From NCBI RefSeq assembly GCF_900182695.1, contig NZ_FXTK01000017.1:1-64000 (forward strand): DNA of 64,000 bases, in the 5' to 3' direction. The translations under genes were made by a program, and so were the position numbers. Shown here piece by piece: positions 25,501 to 33,432 of this stretch (its first letter is position 1; each line of letters opens with the position of its first letter). Under the pieces are notes generated by a model. It was given only the letters and a program-made list of their open reading frames with translations, was not told the origin of the DNA and searched no databases. The stretch is from Paracoccus laeviglucosivorans (GTDB lineage Bacteria > Pseudomonadota > Alphaproteobacteria > Rhodobacterales > Rhodobacteraceae).

Positions 25501-25710
25501 ATGATCCCGCTGGCGATCAACATCCACGGCGGCACGTCGCAGAACGCACCGATGGCCCATGCGGTGATCGGGGGGCTGATCTCATCCTCGCTGCTGACGC
25601 TGGTGGTCGTGCCTGTGCTGCTGACCTATGTCGAAGGCTTCCTGAACCTGATCCATCCGTGGCTGCCCAAGGCCCCCGATGACAGCCAGCATGGATTGCG
25701 GCCGGAATAA
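22591..25710 (+). CDS. RND efflux transporter permease, HAE1/AcrB family
   Basis: A 1039-residue proton-driven efflux pump of the inner membrane with the usual duplicated 6+6 span layout and two large periplasmic loops. Proton-relay residues are visible: the Asp-Asp pair in GILIDDAIVVREN (span 4) and the Lys in GLVVKNAILLVDN (span 10). Full length for the family. It is co-transcribed with the adaptor. No TolC-type outer-membrane gene is nearby, so the complex must use one encoded elsewhere. Substrates could include drugs, solvents or endogenous lipids. Confidence 0.95.
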   Translation: MILTRIAVRQPVFATMVMVAIVVIGLFSYSRLAIDELPEVDFPVVAVVTSYPGATPEAVENDIIEPIEDSVATLSGIDTITSTAQTGSSMVLIMFDLEVDSVTAAQEVRDRVSQIQGALPDNAEDPRILRFDPTEMPILSIGLSSETLGAGTLTKLAEDEISNRIANIPGVGQASVVGGLPNEVQILLDPDRQTALGVGASEITAILRDDNADLPTGDVTEGDSTKSLQVEGRVAELEGFENIIIGQRGGFPVRLGDLAFVGTDLAERESLAMIDGRPAITIDVLKTQGANTVGVAESVRAEIRKMQTEPLYDGVNISLIRDNAIPVEESFASVQSMLIEGAILATVIVFLFLNSWRSTVITGLTLPISIIGTMAAIHFLGFTLNMMTMMALSLSIGILIDDAIVVRENIMRHLHMGKTHEQAALDGTNEIGLAVLATTLSIVAVFLPVAFMDGIIGRFFLQFGITVSVAVLISLFVSFTLDPMMSSVWYDPASEKNAKRGPIGRAVMVFDRWFEGLTRAYRRVIEWALNWRKTTLAIATAAFAGGIMLFPFVGAEFAPASDNSEVQVEMELPIGASLERTQTKIEQVDALLREFPEVIATYATVNSGTNSGENAATITARLMPPSERSTNPTQLSIPIRKALEQIPGATFRVGTGDSFGGGVATPVELKIFGNDLATLKQLSASLAGELGKVPGLVDIRTSLDDPQPTLGVRVNREAASDLGVSLAQIGNALSPMIAGETVSEWTAPNGDNYDVVVRLPEELRDDAGKLASLPIASTSDGNIIRLDQIASVEQSESAGEITREDRQRSVSVTAGLDGADIRTIQPGLQTAMAAVELPPGYRYATGGDAEEIAKSGISALVALVLAIVFIYLVLASQFGSFLQPLAIMSSLPLAIVGVMLGLLVGGSTLNMFSVIGFIMLMGLVVKNAILLVDNANQQRAEGRELRAALIEAGATRFRPIVMTTLAMIFGMIPLAINIHGGTSQNAPMAHAVIGGLISSSLLTLVVVPVLLTYVEGFLNLIHPWLPKAPDDSQHGLRPE

Positions 25711-25712
25711 TC

Positions 25713-25760
25713 CCTGCGCTGTCATCCCCCGCAGGACCGGACCACCGGGGGATGCGCAGG
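25713..25760 (+). terminator. Hairpin after the RND operon
   Basis: CATCCCCC (25723-25730) pairs with GGGGGATG (25747-25754), and outer CCTGCG/CGCAGG arms extend the stem with a bulge. It starts three bases after the pump stop. There is no T tract, so it is a terminator candidate of moderate strength. Confidence 0.45.
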
Positions 25761-25831
25761 CGCCGTTGAAATACGCGGGAACAACAGCCCGCTTTGTCGG
25801 TTATCCCGCGCAGATCAATGGGACGACTTAG

Positions 25832-25999
25832 ATGCGCATGACCGTCACACCCCGACACGACGACCCTGACGAAAGCGCCAAGATCCGTGCGCTGCGCGCC
25901 AGAATTTCATATCTCGAAGCGCATATCGCGGCGCTTTCTGCATCTGCGGGCCAGGCTGCACAAGGACCCGACCAGCCCAGAGACACACCCGAAACGTAA
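25832..25999 (+). CDS. Small hypothetical protein
   Basis: A 55-residue open frame, MRMTVTPRHDDPDESAKIRA at the start, with a central amphipathic helix (LRARISYLEAHIAALSA) that could form a short coiled coil. Third positions are G/C rich like true genes in this window. The ribosome site is weak, and it ends four bases before the convergent hipA stop. It is not recognised and could be a chance frame. Confidence 0.4.
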   Translation: MRMTVTPRHDDPDESAKIRALRARISYLEAHIAALSASAGQAAQGPDQPRDTPET

Positions 26000-26003
26000 G
26001 CGT

Positions 26004-27314
26004 TCAGCCCTGTGCAAATCGCCGCAACTGGTCCCAACGTCCCTGCGCGCCTGCAAGGATCGGGGCAAGCACTGCCTGCGGGAAGTCGGAACCCAGCATC
26101 GCCGCCGTATCGTCGAAGATCGTGGCCGGGCGTTGGGTCAGCCGCGCGAAAGCCCCGTCGATCACCGCCTGACCCAGACCGCATGACCGCGCCGTCTGCA
26201 CGAAATGGCGCGGGCTGATCTGGTCGATGCGATAGTGACGCGAGGCGCCGCTGACGGCCATCGCCATCTGCATCTGCTGCTGGCGCAGCTGCCCCGAGGC
26301 GCGGGCAGGCTCGGCGCTGAGGATGTCGTAAAGCGGCGTCATGCGAAAACCGCGCGGCGCAAGAAAGATCGAGAAGTTCTTGGCGTGACCGTCTGTCGCG
26401 CCGATCATCCAGAAAAACATCTGCGCGGCCAGAAACGTTTCACGGTCGGTCATCGGGTCGGTGGCGCCGCCCAGCAATGCCAGCGCCTCGGAAATGCCGG
26501 GGCCGCCATCCTGTTCGTATTTCCTGACCGAAGGCACGCCAAGCGCCTGGCACAAATCCTCTTGCGGCAGGCGCAGACGGCGACCGCGCGACATGCTGCG
26601 GTCGAAACGTCTGACGGCCAATGCGTCGGTACCATCGAAATGCACGATCCGCGCGTCGGGGACATCAAAGCCGAAGGCGGCGGCCAGACGCAGGCACAGC
26701 AACTCGTTTTCCAGGCTGGTCGTCATGTCGATACCGTGCTGAAAAACCCCCATCCGCGTTTTCAGGATATGCGTGGTCGCCGTCATGCCCAAGGGCAGCC
26801 GCCAGCCGTCATCCCACAGCAGCGCAGTCTTTTCCTGCGCCCCCGCGACCGAGATGCGGAACGGCTGGTCGCGTTCCAACCCAAGCGGGTGCCGCCCCAG
26901 CCCACGCAGCATCTGGCCGATCTGCGCGTCGTCCAGCGGTTCACTGTCATTGGCAAAGGCAGGTCCGGGGTCCTCGTCCTGGGGCAGAAACTGCATGGCG
27001 CCCACGCAGTCGCGGCCTATGGCGGAAAGCAGGGAAAACGGATCATCGCCCCCTGCCCCCATGCGTTCGGCCAGCGCGCGGCGCAGCGCGCCATTGTCGG
27101 GCAGCAGGTTGTCGAACACTGCCAGCACCTGCGGCCCGCGCTGGACCTGATCGTTCAAGGGCAGGGACAGCGACAGGCGAAAGCCATGTTCCCAGCCCAG
27201 CCAGTCGGGATGATAGGCGAAACTGGTGGCCCCGTCCGGGTCGCGCAGCAATGTGCCAGCCTGTCGCCCGTTCAGATGCACCGCAAGCGGTTGGTTCAGG
27301 CGGCGACGGCCCAT
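26004..27314 (-). CDS. hipA: HipA-like serine/threonine kinase toxin
   Basis: A 436-residue HipA family kinase, the toxin of a type II HipBA module; characterised members phosphorylate tRNA synthetases or other targets and cause growth arrest. Recognisable parts are the N-subdomain (LSLPLND, FDNLLPDN), the SVAGAQEKTALL loop with Ser155 at the usual autophosphorylation position, catalytic Asp308 in GATDGHAKN and the metal-binding Asp in TPLYDIL. All catalytic residues are present, so it looks active. The ATG shares one base with the hipB stop. Confidence 0.93.
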   Translation of the reverse strand: MGRRRLNQPLAVHLNGRQAGTLLRDPDGATSFAYHPDWLGWEHGFRLSLSLPLNDQVQRGPQVLAVFDNLLPDNGALRRALAERMGAGGDDPFSLLSAIGRDCVGAMQFLPQDEDPGPAFANDSEPLDDAQIGQMLRGLGRHPLGLERDQPFRISVAGAQEKTALLWDDGWRLPLGMTATTHILKTRMGVFQHGIDMTTSLENELLCLRLAAAFGFDVPDARIVHFDGTDALAVRRFDRSMSRGRRLRLPQEDLCQALGVPSVRKYEQDGGPGISEALALLGGATDPMTDRETFLAAQMFFWMIGATDGHAKNFSIFLAPRGFRMTPLYDILSAEPARASGQLRQQQMQMAMAVSGASRHYRIDQISPRHFVQTARSCGLGQAVIDGAFARLTQRPATIFDDTAAMLGSDFPQAVLAPILAGAQGRWDQLRRFAQG

Positions 27315-27565
27315 TAAAAAATATCCTCGATCCCCGCGCCAGCCGTGCGGGGCGTGATGCGCCAGTCCAGATTAAGCGCCGCAAGCAGCGCAAACACCGT
27401 CACGACCTTGGGATTGGTCACGCCGTTTTCTATGTTCGAGATGTGATGCGCCTGCACCCCTGCCCGTTCGGCCAGCGCCGCCTGCGTCAGTTTTTGCGAC
27501 CTGCGCGATTGGCGCAGGATCTCTCCCAGATCCGAGACGGAACGCGGGTTGTCCATATCATACAC
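27314..27565 (-). CDS. hipB: HipB-like antitoxin, Xre-type helix-turn-helix
   Basis: An 83-residue DNA-binding protein with an Xre/Cro helix-turn-helix at about residues 13-68 (LTQAALAERAGVQAHHISNI). It neutralises HipA and represses the operon. The start is ATG at 27565, with a second ATG three codons later as an alternative. It lies first in the operon, upstream of hipA, the usual order for hipBA. Two imperfect direct repeats in the promoter are its probable operators. Confidence 0.92.
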   Translation of the reverse strand: MYDMDNPRSVSDLGEILRQSRRSQKLTQAALAERAGVQAHHISNIENGVTNPKVVTVFALLAALNLDWRITPRTAGAGIEDIF

Positions 27566-27580
27566 CGCCGTGTAATTTCC

Positions 27581-27628
27581 GGTTTTATACAGTAAAGCAT
27601 ATTTTTTGGCTTTATACAGCCCAGCATA
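27581..27628 (-). promoter_or_regulatory. Paired HipB operators in the hipBA promoter
   Basis: Two 21-bp direct repeats at 27581-27601 and 27608-27628 match at 17 of 21 positions and start 27 bp apart. Each contains TTTATACAG and AGCATA. They lie 16-63 bases upstream of the hipB start in an AT-rich stretch. E. coli HipB also uses multiple operators with TATCC/GGATA half-sites; here TATAC/GCATA-like halves are seen. Confidence 0.65.
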
Positions 27629-27843
27629 AGAAATCTCCGCCTCGGACCCCCAAACTGGCCCTTGGGCAAGAAAATTTCACCGCTGCGATTGAAAGCAGGG
27701 GGCGCCCGCGCTATGTGTCGGGCGTGGACCGGGCCCCTCTGGCGGTTTTTGAACCGTGATGTCGGACCACTTCGAGCACGCTCGAGGTTGGCCCAAACAC
27801 ACTTCCGCCGATCTCCAGCATTCATGCGAAACAGAGGTCGGAT

Positions 27844-28824
27844 ATGGATTTTCTTGCATCACTCTTTATGGGAACACCGGTCTGGATGTGGCTGGTGTTC
27901 ATCGGCATCGTTCTGGCGCTGCTGATCCTTGATCTGGGCGTCTTCAATAAGGAAGACCACGAGATCGAGATCGGCGAAAGCCTGAAGATGTCAGCTTTCT
28001 ACATCTCACTCGGGCTGGCCTTTTCGGGCTTTGTCTGGTGGCAGATGACGCCCGAGGCGACGGCGCAATACCTGACGGCATTCGTGGTCGAAAAGACGCT
28101 GGCGCTAGACAATATCTTCGTCATCGCGCTGATCTTCAGCTTCTTTGCGATCCCGCGCAAATACCAGCACAGGGTGCTGTTCTGGGGCATTCTGGGCGTG
28201 ATCGTGCTGCGCGGCATCATGATCGGGCTGGGCGCGACCATCGTCGCCAATTATCACTGGGTTCTGTATATCTTTGCGCTGTTCCTGGTCTTTACCGGGT
28301 TCAAGATGCTGTTCGCGGGCGATGACCACGAACCGGACATGAGCAAGAACCCCATCCTGCGTTTCGCCCGCAAGCGGATGCGCGTCACGGATGAATTGCA
28401 CGGCAATGCGTTCTTCGTCCGCAAGGCCGATGCGGCGGGGAAAATGGTGCGCTTCGCGACGCCGCTGTTCCTTGCGCTGGTGATGATCGAGTTCGCGGAC
28501 CTGATCTTTGCGGTGGACTCGGTCCCGGCGGTGTTCACGATCACCACCGATCCGTTCATCGTCTATACCTCGAACATCTTCGCGATCCTTGGCCTGCGCG
28601 CGCTATTCTTTGCGCTGTCGGCCATTCTGCACCGCTTTGCCTATCTGAAATACGCGCTGTCGGTCCTGCTGATCTTTATCGGGTCCAAGATCTTCATCGC
28701 CGACCTGATGGGCTGGGAAAAATTCCCGCCGGCATGGTCGCTGGGCATCACGTTTGCCATCCTTGGCGCGGGCGTGGTCGTATCGCTGGTCAAGACCAGT
28801 GGCGAGGCGAAGACCGCGAAATAA
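27844..28824 (+). CDS. TerC family integral membrane protein
   Basis: A 326-residue TerC/Alx family protein with about nine membrane spans. Conserved acidic membrane motifs are present: LALLILDLGVFNK, KTLALDNIFVIALIF and MIEFADLIFAVDSVPAVF. Family members export manganese or other metals or help insert metalloproteins. The 278-bp upstream region holds two short inverted repeats (27743-27756 and 27772-27785), but I could not fit the yybP-ykoY manganese riboswitch that often precedes these genes. It is monocistronic with its own terminator. Confidence 0.92.
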   Translation: MDFLASLFMGTPVWMWLVFIGIVLALLILDLGVFNKEDHEIEIGESLKMSAFYISLGLAFSGFVWWQMTPEATAQYLTAFVVEKTLALDNIFVIALIFSFFAIPRKYQHRVLFWGILGVIVLRGIMIGLGATIVANYHWVLYIFALFLVFTGFKMLFAGDDHEPDMSKNPILRFARKRMRVTDELHGNAFFVRKADAAGKMVRFATPLFLALVMIEFADLIFAVDSVPAVFTITTDPFIVYTSNIFAILGLRALFFALSAILHRFAYLKYALSVLLIFIGSKIFIADLMGWEKFPPAWSLGITFAILGAGVVVSLVKTSGEAKTAK

Positions 28825-28864
28825 TCCCCTGCGCTGACCCATCAGGGTCAGGCCATGAACATCG

Positions 28865-28895
28865 CCCGGCGCTGGTTTTACCTGCGCCGGGTTTT
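28865..28895 (+). terminator. Rho-independent terminator of the TerC gene
   Basis: An 8-bp GC stem (28865-28872 with 28884-28891) is followed by TTTT, 40 bases after the TerC stop. Confidence 0.85.
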
Positions 28896-28898
28896 CAT

Positions 28899-28955
28899 TT
28901 AACCTTTTGGTTTGCTGAACGGCTGATCCGTGCTAACTTAACCATATGGTTAAGT
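28899..28955. promoter_or_regulatory. ArsR-type operators before the ArsR-SRPBCC operon
   Basis: A perfect 20-bp palindrome at 28936-28955 is centred on CCATATGG with TTAA arms and ends 11 bases before the ArsR ATG. A weaker copy (TTAACC, TTTT, GGTTTG) lies at 28899-28914, its centre 39 bp upstream. Both are placed for autorepression. Confidence 0.65.
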
Positions 28956-28966
28956 GAGAATCAGCG

Positions 28967-29305
28967 ATGGACGAAATCTTTCAGGCACTCAGCGATGCGA
29001 CCAGGCGCAGGATGCTGCGCGATCTGGCGCAGGGCGAGCGGACGATCACCGAACTGGCCGGGCCGCATGGCATGTCGCTGGTGGCTGCATCGAAGCATGT
29101 GAAAGTGCTGGAAAAGGCCGGTTTGCTGCGCCGGGAAATCCGCTGGCGCAGCCATGTCTGCCACCTTCAGGCCGAGCCTTTGGCGCAGGCCCATCGCGAA
29201 ATCGCCTATTACGAACGGTTCTGGACGGACGCCCTTGGGCGGCTGGATCAACTGCTTCGCGACGAAGATGCCAACACATCATCCGACAAGGGAGAGACGA
29301 CATGA
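28967..29305 (+). CDS. ArsR family transcriptional regulator
   Basis: A 112-residue winged-helix protein (residues about 1-85) with the ALSDATRRRMLRDLAQGERT opening and MSLVAASKHVKVLEKAGLL recognition region. The cysteine-rich metal site of classical ArsR/SmtB is absent; this is the subfamily that pairs with SRPBCC proteins. The downstream SRPBCC gene overlaps its stop by four bases. It probably represses its own operon through the palindrome immediately upstream. Confidence 0.9.
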   Translation: MDEIFQALSDATRRRMLRDLAQGERTITELAGPHGMSLVAASKHVKVLEKAGLLRREIRWRSHVCHLQAEPLAQAHREIAYYERFWTDALGRLDQLLRDEDANTSSDKGETT

Positions 29306-29832
29306 ACACTCAGGAACAGGTCGACGATTATGGCCAGATGACCGATGGCGCAACGCTGGTCATCCGTCGCTGGCTGCCCGGCCCCGCATCGCGCGTGTGG
29401 CGTTACCTGACGCAAAGCGATCTGCGCCGGCAATGGCTGGCCTCGGGGGAAATGCGTCTGGAACCCGACGCGCCACTGGAACTGGTCTGGCGCAATGATG
29501 ACCTGTGCCACGCGCCCGACCGCCGCGCCGATACCACGCCCGAGGAAAGCCGCCTGCAATCGCGCGTGATTTCATTTCAGCCCGAGCGTGAGCTGAAGAT
29601 CGCATGGAACAACGGCGATGTAACCTTTGCGCTGGAGGAGCACGGCGATCGCGTGCTGCTGACCGTGACCCATACCGGGCTGGATGACCGCGACACCCGC
29701 ACCAAGGTCGCCGCAGGCTGGCATACGCATCTGGATATTCTGGTCGCCAAGGTCAAAGGCACCAAGGGCCCGTCCTTCTGGGTAACGTGGAACCGGCTGC
29801 AAGCGGAATATTCGCAAAGCCTACCGCGCTGA
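29302..29832 (+). CDS. SRPBCC (AHSA1/START-like) domain protein
   Basis: A 176-residue protein with the AHSA1-type hydrophobic-cavity fold: LVIRRWLPGPASRVWRYLT at the start, the LRRQWLASGEM helix and the C-terminal GWHTHLDILVAKVKG helix. Members bind small hydrophobic ligands or act as co-chaperones; the natural ligand here is unknown. ATG at 29302 has GGGAGAG upstream and overlaps the ArsR stop. The ArsR-SRPBCC pairing is widespread and is usually read as a ligand- or stress-responsive module. Confidence 0.88.
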   Translation: MNTQEQVDDYGQMTDGATLVIRRWLPGPASRVWRYLTQSDLRRQWLASGEMRLEPDAPLELVWRNDDLCHAPDRRADTTPEESRLQSRVISFQPERELKIAWNNGDVTFALEEHGDRVLLTVTHTGLDDRDTRTKVAAGWHTHLDILVAKVKGTKGPSFWVTWNRLQAEYSQSLPR

Positions 29833-29839
29833 CGCCCAC

Positions 29840-30541
29840 CTACCACGGCAGGGCCGCGCCACTGCGGTCCAGAAACGCGCCGCTTTGCGCAGGTCCGATC
29901 AGGTCAAGGCAATGCAACAAAGCATCTGCGGCCTGATCGGGCTTTTGCACATGCAACCCGGTCTTGGCAAAAGGCGCCGACAGGTCCGTGGCGACCGTGC
30001 CGGGATGCAGCGCGACGCAGGCCGCATCGGGATGGGTGCGCCCCAATTCGATGGCGGCGGTGCGGACCAACTGGTTCAGGGCCGCTTTCGATGCGCGATA
30101 GGAATACCACCCGCCCAGCCGGTTGTCCGAGATGCTGCCGACCTTGGCCGACAGCACCGCAAAAACCGCCTTGCCCTGCCGGGGCAGCAGCGGCAGCAGA
30201 TGCTTCATCAGCAGGGCCGGACCGACGGTGTTGATCGCCAGCACCCGCGACATGCTTTCGGGCGACAGATCACGCACTGTCTTTTCCGGCACGATGTCGG
30301 AATCATGCAGCACTCCGGTTGCCACGACCGCCAGCCGCAGCGGCCGCCCGGCCAGGGTCAGCACGGCGCTGCGAATCGTGTCTTCGTTCATCAAGTCCAG
30401 CGGCGGAGAGCCATTGCGCGAAAAGCCGATCACATCGCGAAACCGCCCCGAGGCAGCAATCCGCCGTGCCAACGCCCCGCCGATACCGCCCGTCGCGCCG
30501 ACGATCACCGCCGCACCGTCATCAGCAAAACTTTTCAGCAT
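29840..30541 (-). CDS. SDR family NAD(P)-dependent oxidoreductase
   Basis: A 233-residue short-chain dehydrogenase. The cofactor motif is GATGGIGGALAR and the catalytic Tyr and Lys are in WYSYRASKAAL, with the Ser in VLSAKVGSIS. It resembles the CsgA-like/YciK group of short SDRs. It is convergent with the SRPBCC gene, seven bases away, and its own promoter region is the AT-rich gap at 30542-30729. The substrate is unknown. Confidence 0.9.
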   Translation of the reverse strand: MLKSFADDGAAVIVGATGGIGGALARRIAASGRFRDVIGFSRNGSPPLDLMNEDTIRSAVLTLAGRPLRLAVVATGVLHDSDIVPEKTVRDLSPESMSRVLAINTVGPALLMKHLLPLLPRQGKAVFAVLSAKVGSISDNRLGGWYSYRASKAALNQLVRTAAIELGRTHPDAACVALHPGTVATDLSAPFAKTGLHVQKPDQAADALLHCLDLIGPAQSGAFLDRSGAALPW

Positions 30542-30729
30542 ATGCCTCTATCCATCATGGATTTTTCGCCAAAAATTCAACCTTAAGTTGATACCCTGAA
30601 TTGCTTGATCTATGTAAGAAATTGCCAGATTCTGGCTACCATTGTCACAAAGTTGAATTATAACGCGCCGTGCCATCCCGATACACAACAACGATGCGCG
30701 TGACCGACGGAAAGGCTCAACAGGACGCT

Positions 30730-31038
30730 ATGATGATCAGTGAGTCTTTGAAAGGAAAAGCCCTGAGAATTTCGATCACCTTCGAACGGACCACCGATCT
30801 TAGTCCGGCGGTTCGACGTGGTATCGAACAGGTGATCCTGACATCAACCGAGGCGCAGACTGCCGTCTGGATCGCGGGGCGACTGACCTATCGGACCGAC
30901 CGGACCGAGGAAGAGGTCATCGCGGATTGGGAATTGCACGGGTTCAGCAGCAGTGATTTCGCCAGCGTTAGCACCGGGCCGTGGGTCGATCGGCGGCGCA
31001 ACCGGAAATGGACGGCACGGGAACGGCGCATCCGGTGA
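30730..31038 (+). CDS. Conserved small protein of unknown function, copy 1
   Basis: A 102-residue protein. From RISITF onward it aligns with the protein encoded at 44151-44429: both share RRGIE, an ILT-x-x-EA stretch, VWI-x-x-RLTYRT, a DWE-x-HGF motif, DFASV, PWV-x-RR and a final RERRI. The frame is open from GTG at 30670, but the tandem ATGs at 30730 and 30733 follow CAGGA and fit the paralogue better. No known domain is recognised. It sits between an SDR and the ROK regulator, both on the other strand. Confidence 0.75.
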   Translation: MMISESLKGKALRISITFERTTDLSPAVRRGIEQVILTSTEAQTAVWIAGRLTYRTDRTEEEVIADWELHGFSSSDFASVSTGPWVDRRRNRKWTARERRIR

Positions 31039-31056
31039 TCCGGGCGCGCTACGCAC

Positions 31057-32184
31057 CTAGACCTCGATTTCATCCATCGCCAGACAGGCCGCGCCCAGCA
31101 CGCCAAGATCGTCGGTCTCGGCTGCCAGCGCGATGACAAGCTGCTGCGTCGCCAAGGGCAGGCAGCGTTGATAGATCAGCTCACGCACGCCGGCCAGCAT
31201 CGCTTCGCCCGCGCGGGCCAGTTGGCCACCGATGACCAGCACCTGCGGATTGACCATCGCGACCAGATCGGCGGCGACCTTGCCCAGAACGCGGCTGCCC
31301 CGGTTCAGTGCGGCCAGCGCCTCGGGTTCGCCGCGCAGCCACAGAGCCATGACGTCGCGGGCATCCTGACAGTCGAAACCAAGGCCGCGCAGGTCGCGGG
31401 CCAAGGCCCAGCCTGCGGCATGTGCCTCGGTGCAGCCTTCCTTGCCGCAGCGGCACAGCGGCGCAGGTTGCAGGCCATGCTGGATATGGCCCAGGTCGCC
31501 CGCCGTGCCCGACGCGCCGCGCATCAGCCGCCCGCCGACCATGATGCCGCAGCCGATGCCGGTGCCAATCTTGATAAAGGCGAAGTTGCGGCAATTCGGC
31601 CAGTTCAGCCGCTGTTCGGCCAGACATAACAGGTTCACATCGTTGTCCACCGCCACGGGCAGGCCGATGCGCGCGCCAAGCGCCTGACGAATATCCAGAT
31701 TTTCCCAGCCATACATGACCGAGGGCATGGCGACCCGCCCCGAAGCGACATCCAGCGGCGCGGGCACCGACAGCCCCACCGCCGCGATGGGCGCGCTTCG
31801 CATGGCCGAGACGTCAAGCATCGCCACCGCATCCTCGACGCGATCCAGCGTGACCCCCGGATCGGCGCGCAGGTCCAGCGCAAAGACCTGCTGATCCAGC
31901 TTCGCGCCGGACAAGTCGAACAGGCAGGCGCGGCCCTGACTTTCGCCCAGATCGACGCCCACGACGTTGCGGTAATGCGGATTGACCAGAAAGCCGCGCG
32001 CGGGCCTGCCCCCACCCGATGCACGTGTCGGACCTTCGATCAGCAGACCCGCCGCGATCAGTTCGCTGATTCTCTGCGTGGCCGTTCCGCGGGATAGTCC
32101 GGTCTCTGCCTCGATGTCGCGTTGGGTTTCGGCCTGCCCGCGGCGGACAAGCTGATAGATGGCAGAACCAGCGTCTTTGCGCAT
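31057..32184 (-). CDS. ROK family transcriptional regulator
   Basis: A 375-residue repressor of the NagC/Mlc type: a winged helix-turn-helix at about residues 10-60 (TQRDIEAETGLSRGTATQRI) and a C-terminal ROK sugar-binding domain with the zinc site formed by His in GHIQHG and the Cys of CRCGKEGC. ATG at 32184 is preferred over a longer frame because AAGGAA precedes it. It faces the sugar ABC operon at 32338, an arrangement like frcR of rhizobial frc operons. A near-palindrome between them is its likely operator. Confidence 0.9.
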   Translation of the reverse strand: MRKDAGSAIYQLVRRGQAETQRDIEAETGLSRGTATQRISELIAAGLLIEGPTRASGGGRPARGFLVNPHYRNVVGVDLGESQGRACLFDLSGAKLDQQVFALDLRADPGVTLDRVEDAVAMLDVSAMRSAPIAAVGLSVPAPLDVASGRVAMPSVMYGWENLDIRQALGARIGLPVAVDNDVNLLCLAEQRLNWPNCRNFAFIKIGTGIGCGIMVGGRLMRGASGTAGDLGHIQHGLQPAPLCRCGKEGCTEAHAAGWALARDLRGLGFDCQDARDVMALWLRGEPEALAALNRGSRVLGKVAADLVAMVNPQVLVIGGQLARAGEAMLAGVRELIYQRCLPLATQQLVIALAAETDDLGVLGAACLAMDEIEV

Positions 32185-32226
32185 GATTTCCTTGGCTTTC
32201 CGCGTTGCAGCGTGATGGCGATCGTC

Positions 32227-32248
32227 TTTTGTATAATATTGCACAAAA
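32227..32248. promoter_or_regulatory. Probable ROK operator
   Basis: A 22-bp near-palindrome: TTTTGT and ACAAAA arms around a central AATATT, with only two mismatched base pairs. It lies in the 153-bp divergent gap between the regulator and the sugar operon, where a NagC/Mlc-like repressor would bind. Confidence 0.6.
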
Positions 32249-32337
32249 CTAGCCGATACAATGTTTTTATTGACAGAAGTATGTGACAGCATTTCACTTG
32301 TCTCTGCGCGTTGAGGAGCGCGTAAAGGGAGGGAATA

Positions 32338-33372
32338 ATGAAGAAAAACAGCTGGCTCGCCTTAGGCGGGGCTGTGGCGGCGCTTTGCCTGTCGCTTCCC
32401 GCGGCCCAAGCCCAGGACAAAGAGATACTGGTCGGCCTGATCACCAAGACCGACCCCAACCCGTTCTTTTACAAGATGCGCGAGGGGGCCGAGGCCAAGT
32501 CAAAAGAGCTGGGCGTCAAGTTCCAGGCCTTTGCGGGCAAGTTCGACGGCGACAACGACACGCAGGTTCAGGCGGTGGAAAACCTGATTGCGGCGGGGGC
32601 CTCGGGCATCCTGATCGTGGCGTCAGATACCAAGGCCATCGTGCCGACGATCCAGAAGGCGCGCGATGCGGGCATTCTGGTCATCGCGCTGGACACGCCG
32701 CTGGAACCGATGGAGGCCGCACAGGCGACCTTCGCCACCGACAACTTCCACGCCGGCCAGCTGATCGGCGAATGGGCCAAACGCACGCTGGGCGACAAGG
32801 CAGCGGATGCGCATATCGCCTTTATCGACGCGCATGAGAGCCAGCCGACGGTCGATGTGGCCCGCGATCAGGGCTTCATGGACGGTTTCGGCATCGACAC
32901 CAAAGACGTGAACCGACGCGGCGACGAAGACGATCCGCGCATCGTCGGCCACGAAATGGGCGAGGGCTCCGAGGTGGGCGGCCGCAACGGCATGGAAACG
33001 CTGCTGCAAAAGAACTTTGACGTGAACGTGGTCTATACCATCAACGAACCCACGGCTGCGGGGGCTTGGGAGGCACTGAAGGCTGCGGGCAAGGATGACG
33101 GTTCCGTGCTGGTCACATCCGTCGATGGCGGCTGTCCGGGCGTCAAGAACGTGGCGGACGGCGTGATCGGCGCGACCTCGATGCAGTTCCCGCTGCTGAT
33201 GGCGTCGCTGGGGGTCGAGGCGATCGTGGAACACGCCAAGAACGGCACGGTCCCCGAGCCGTCCGAAGGGCTGACCTTTACCAATACCGGCGTCAAGCTG
33301 GTCACCGACAAGCCGGTCGAGGGGCTGGAATCCATCACCTCCGAGGAAGCCCTGAAGGAATGCTGGGGCTGA
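32338..33372 (+). CDS. Sugar ABC transporter substrate-binding protein, FrcB-like
   Basis: A 344-residue periplasmic sugar-binding protein (RbsB/FrcB group). A signal peptide ends after AQA. The mature protein starts with [16 protein letters not shown] and has the hinge segments [28 protein letters not shown] and [15 protein letters not shown], close to my recollection of rhizobial fructose-binding FrcB. GGGAGGGAAT precedes the ATG. A hairpin follows the gene. Fructose is a reasonable guess, but the downstream aldolase and kinase leave other ketoses or sugar alcohols open. Confidence 0.9.
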   Translation: MKKNSWLALGGAVAALCLSLPAAQAQDKEILVGLITKTDPNPFFYKMREGAEAKSKELGVKFQAFAGKFDGDNDTQVQAVENLIAAGASGILIVASDTKAIVPTIQKARDAGILVIALDTPLEPMEAAQATFATDNFHAGQLIGEWAKRTLGDKAADAHIAFIDAHESQPTVDVARDQGFMDGFGIDTKDVNRRGDEDDPRIVGHEMGEGSEVGGRNGMETLLQKNFDVNVVYTINEPTAAGAWEALKAAGKDDGSVLVTSVDGGCPGVKNVADGVIGATSMQFPLLMASLGVEAIVEHAKNGTVPEPSEGLTFTNTGVKLVTDKPVEGLESITSEEALKECWG

Positions 33373-33379
33373 CCAAATC

Positions 33380-33404
33380 GCGGCCCGCCACATGCGCGGG
33401 CCGC
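33380..33404 (+). promoter_or_regulatory. Intercistronic hairpin after the sugar-binding protein gene
   Basis: A 9-bp GC-only stem (33380-33388 with 33396-33404) begins seven bases after the stop and precedes the permease gene. There is no T tract, so it probably protects the upstream message and favours binding-protein synthesis. Confidence 0.6.
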
Positions 33405-33432
33405 ATCCATAACCTGACAATGGGGGTGAAGG

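Noticed and set aside
23542..25560. A 672-codon minus-strand frame opposite the RND pump
   Set aside because: Same shadow pattern (His, Arg, Gln and Asp rich) and no domain; the plus-strand pump is full length and conserved.
27566..27843. Possible yybP-ykoY manganese riboswitch before the TerC gene
   Set aside because: I could not align the conserved loops of that riboswitch; only two short unrelated inverted repeats are visible.
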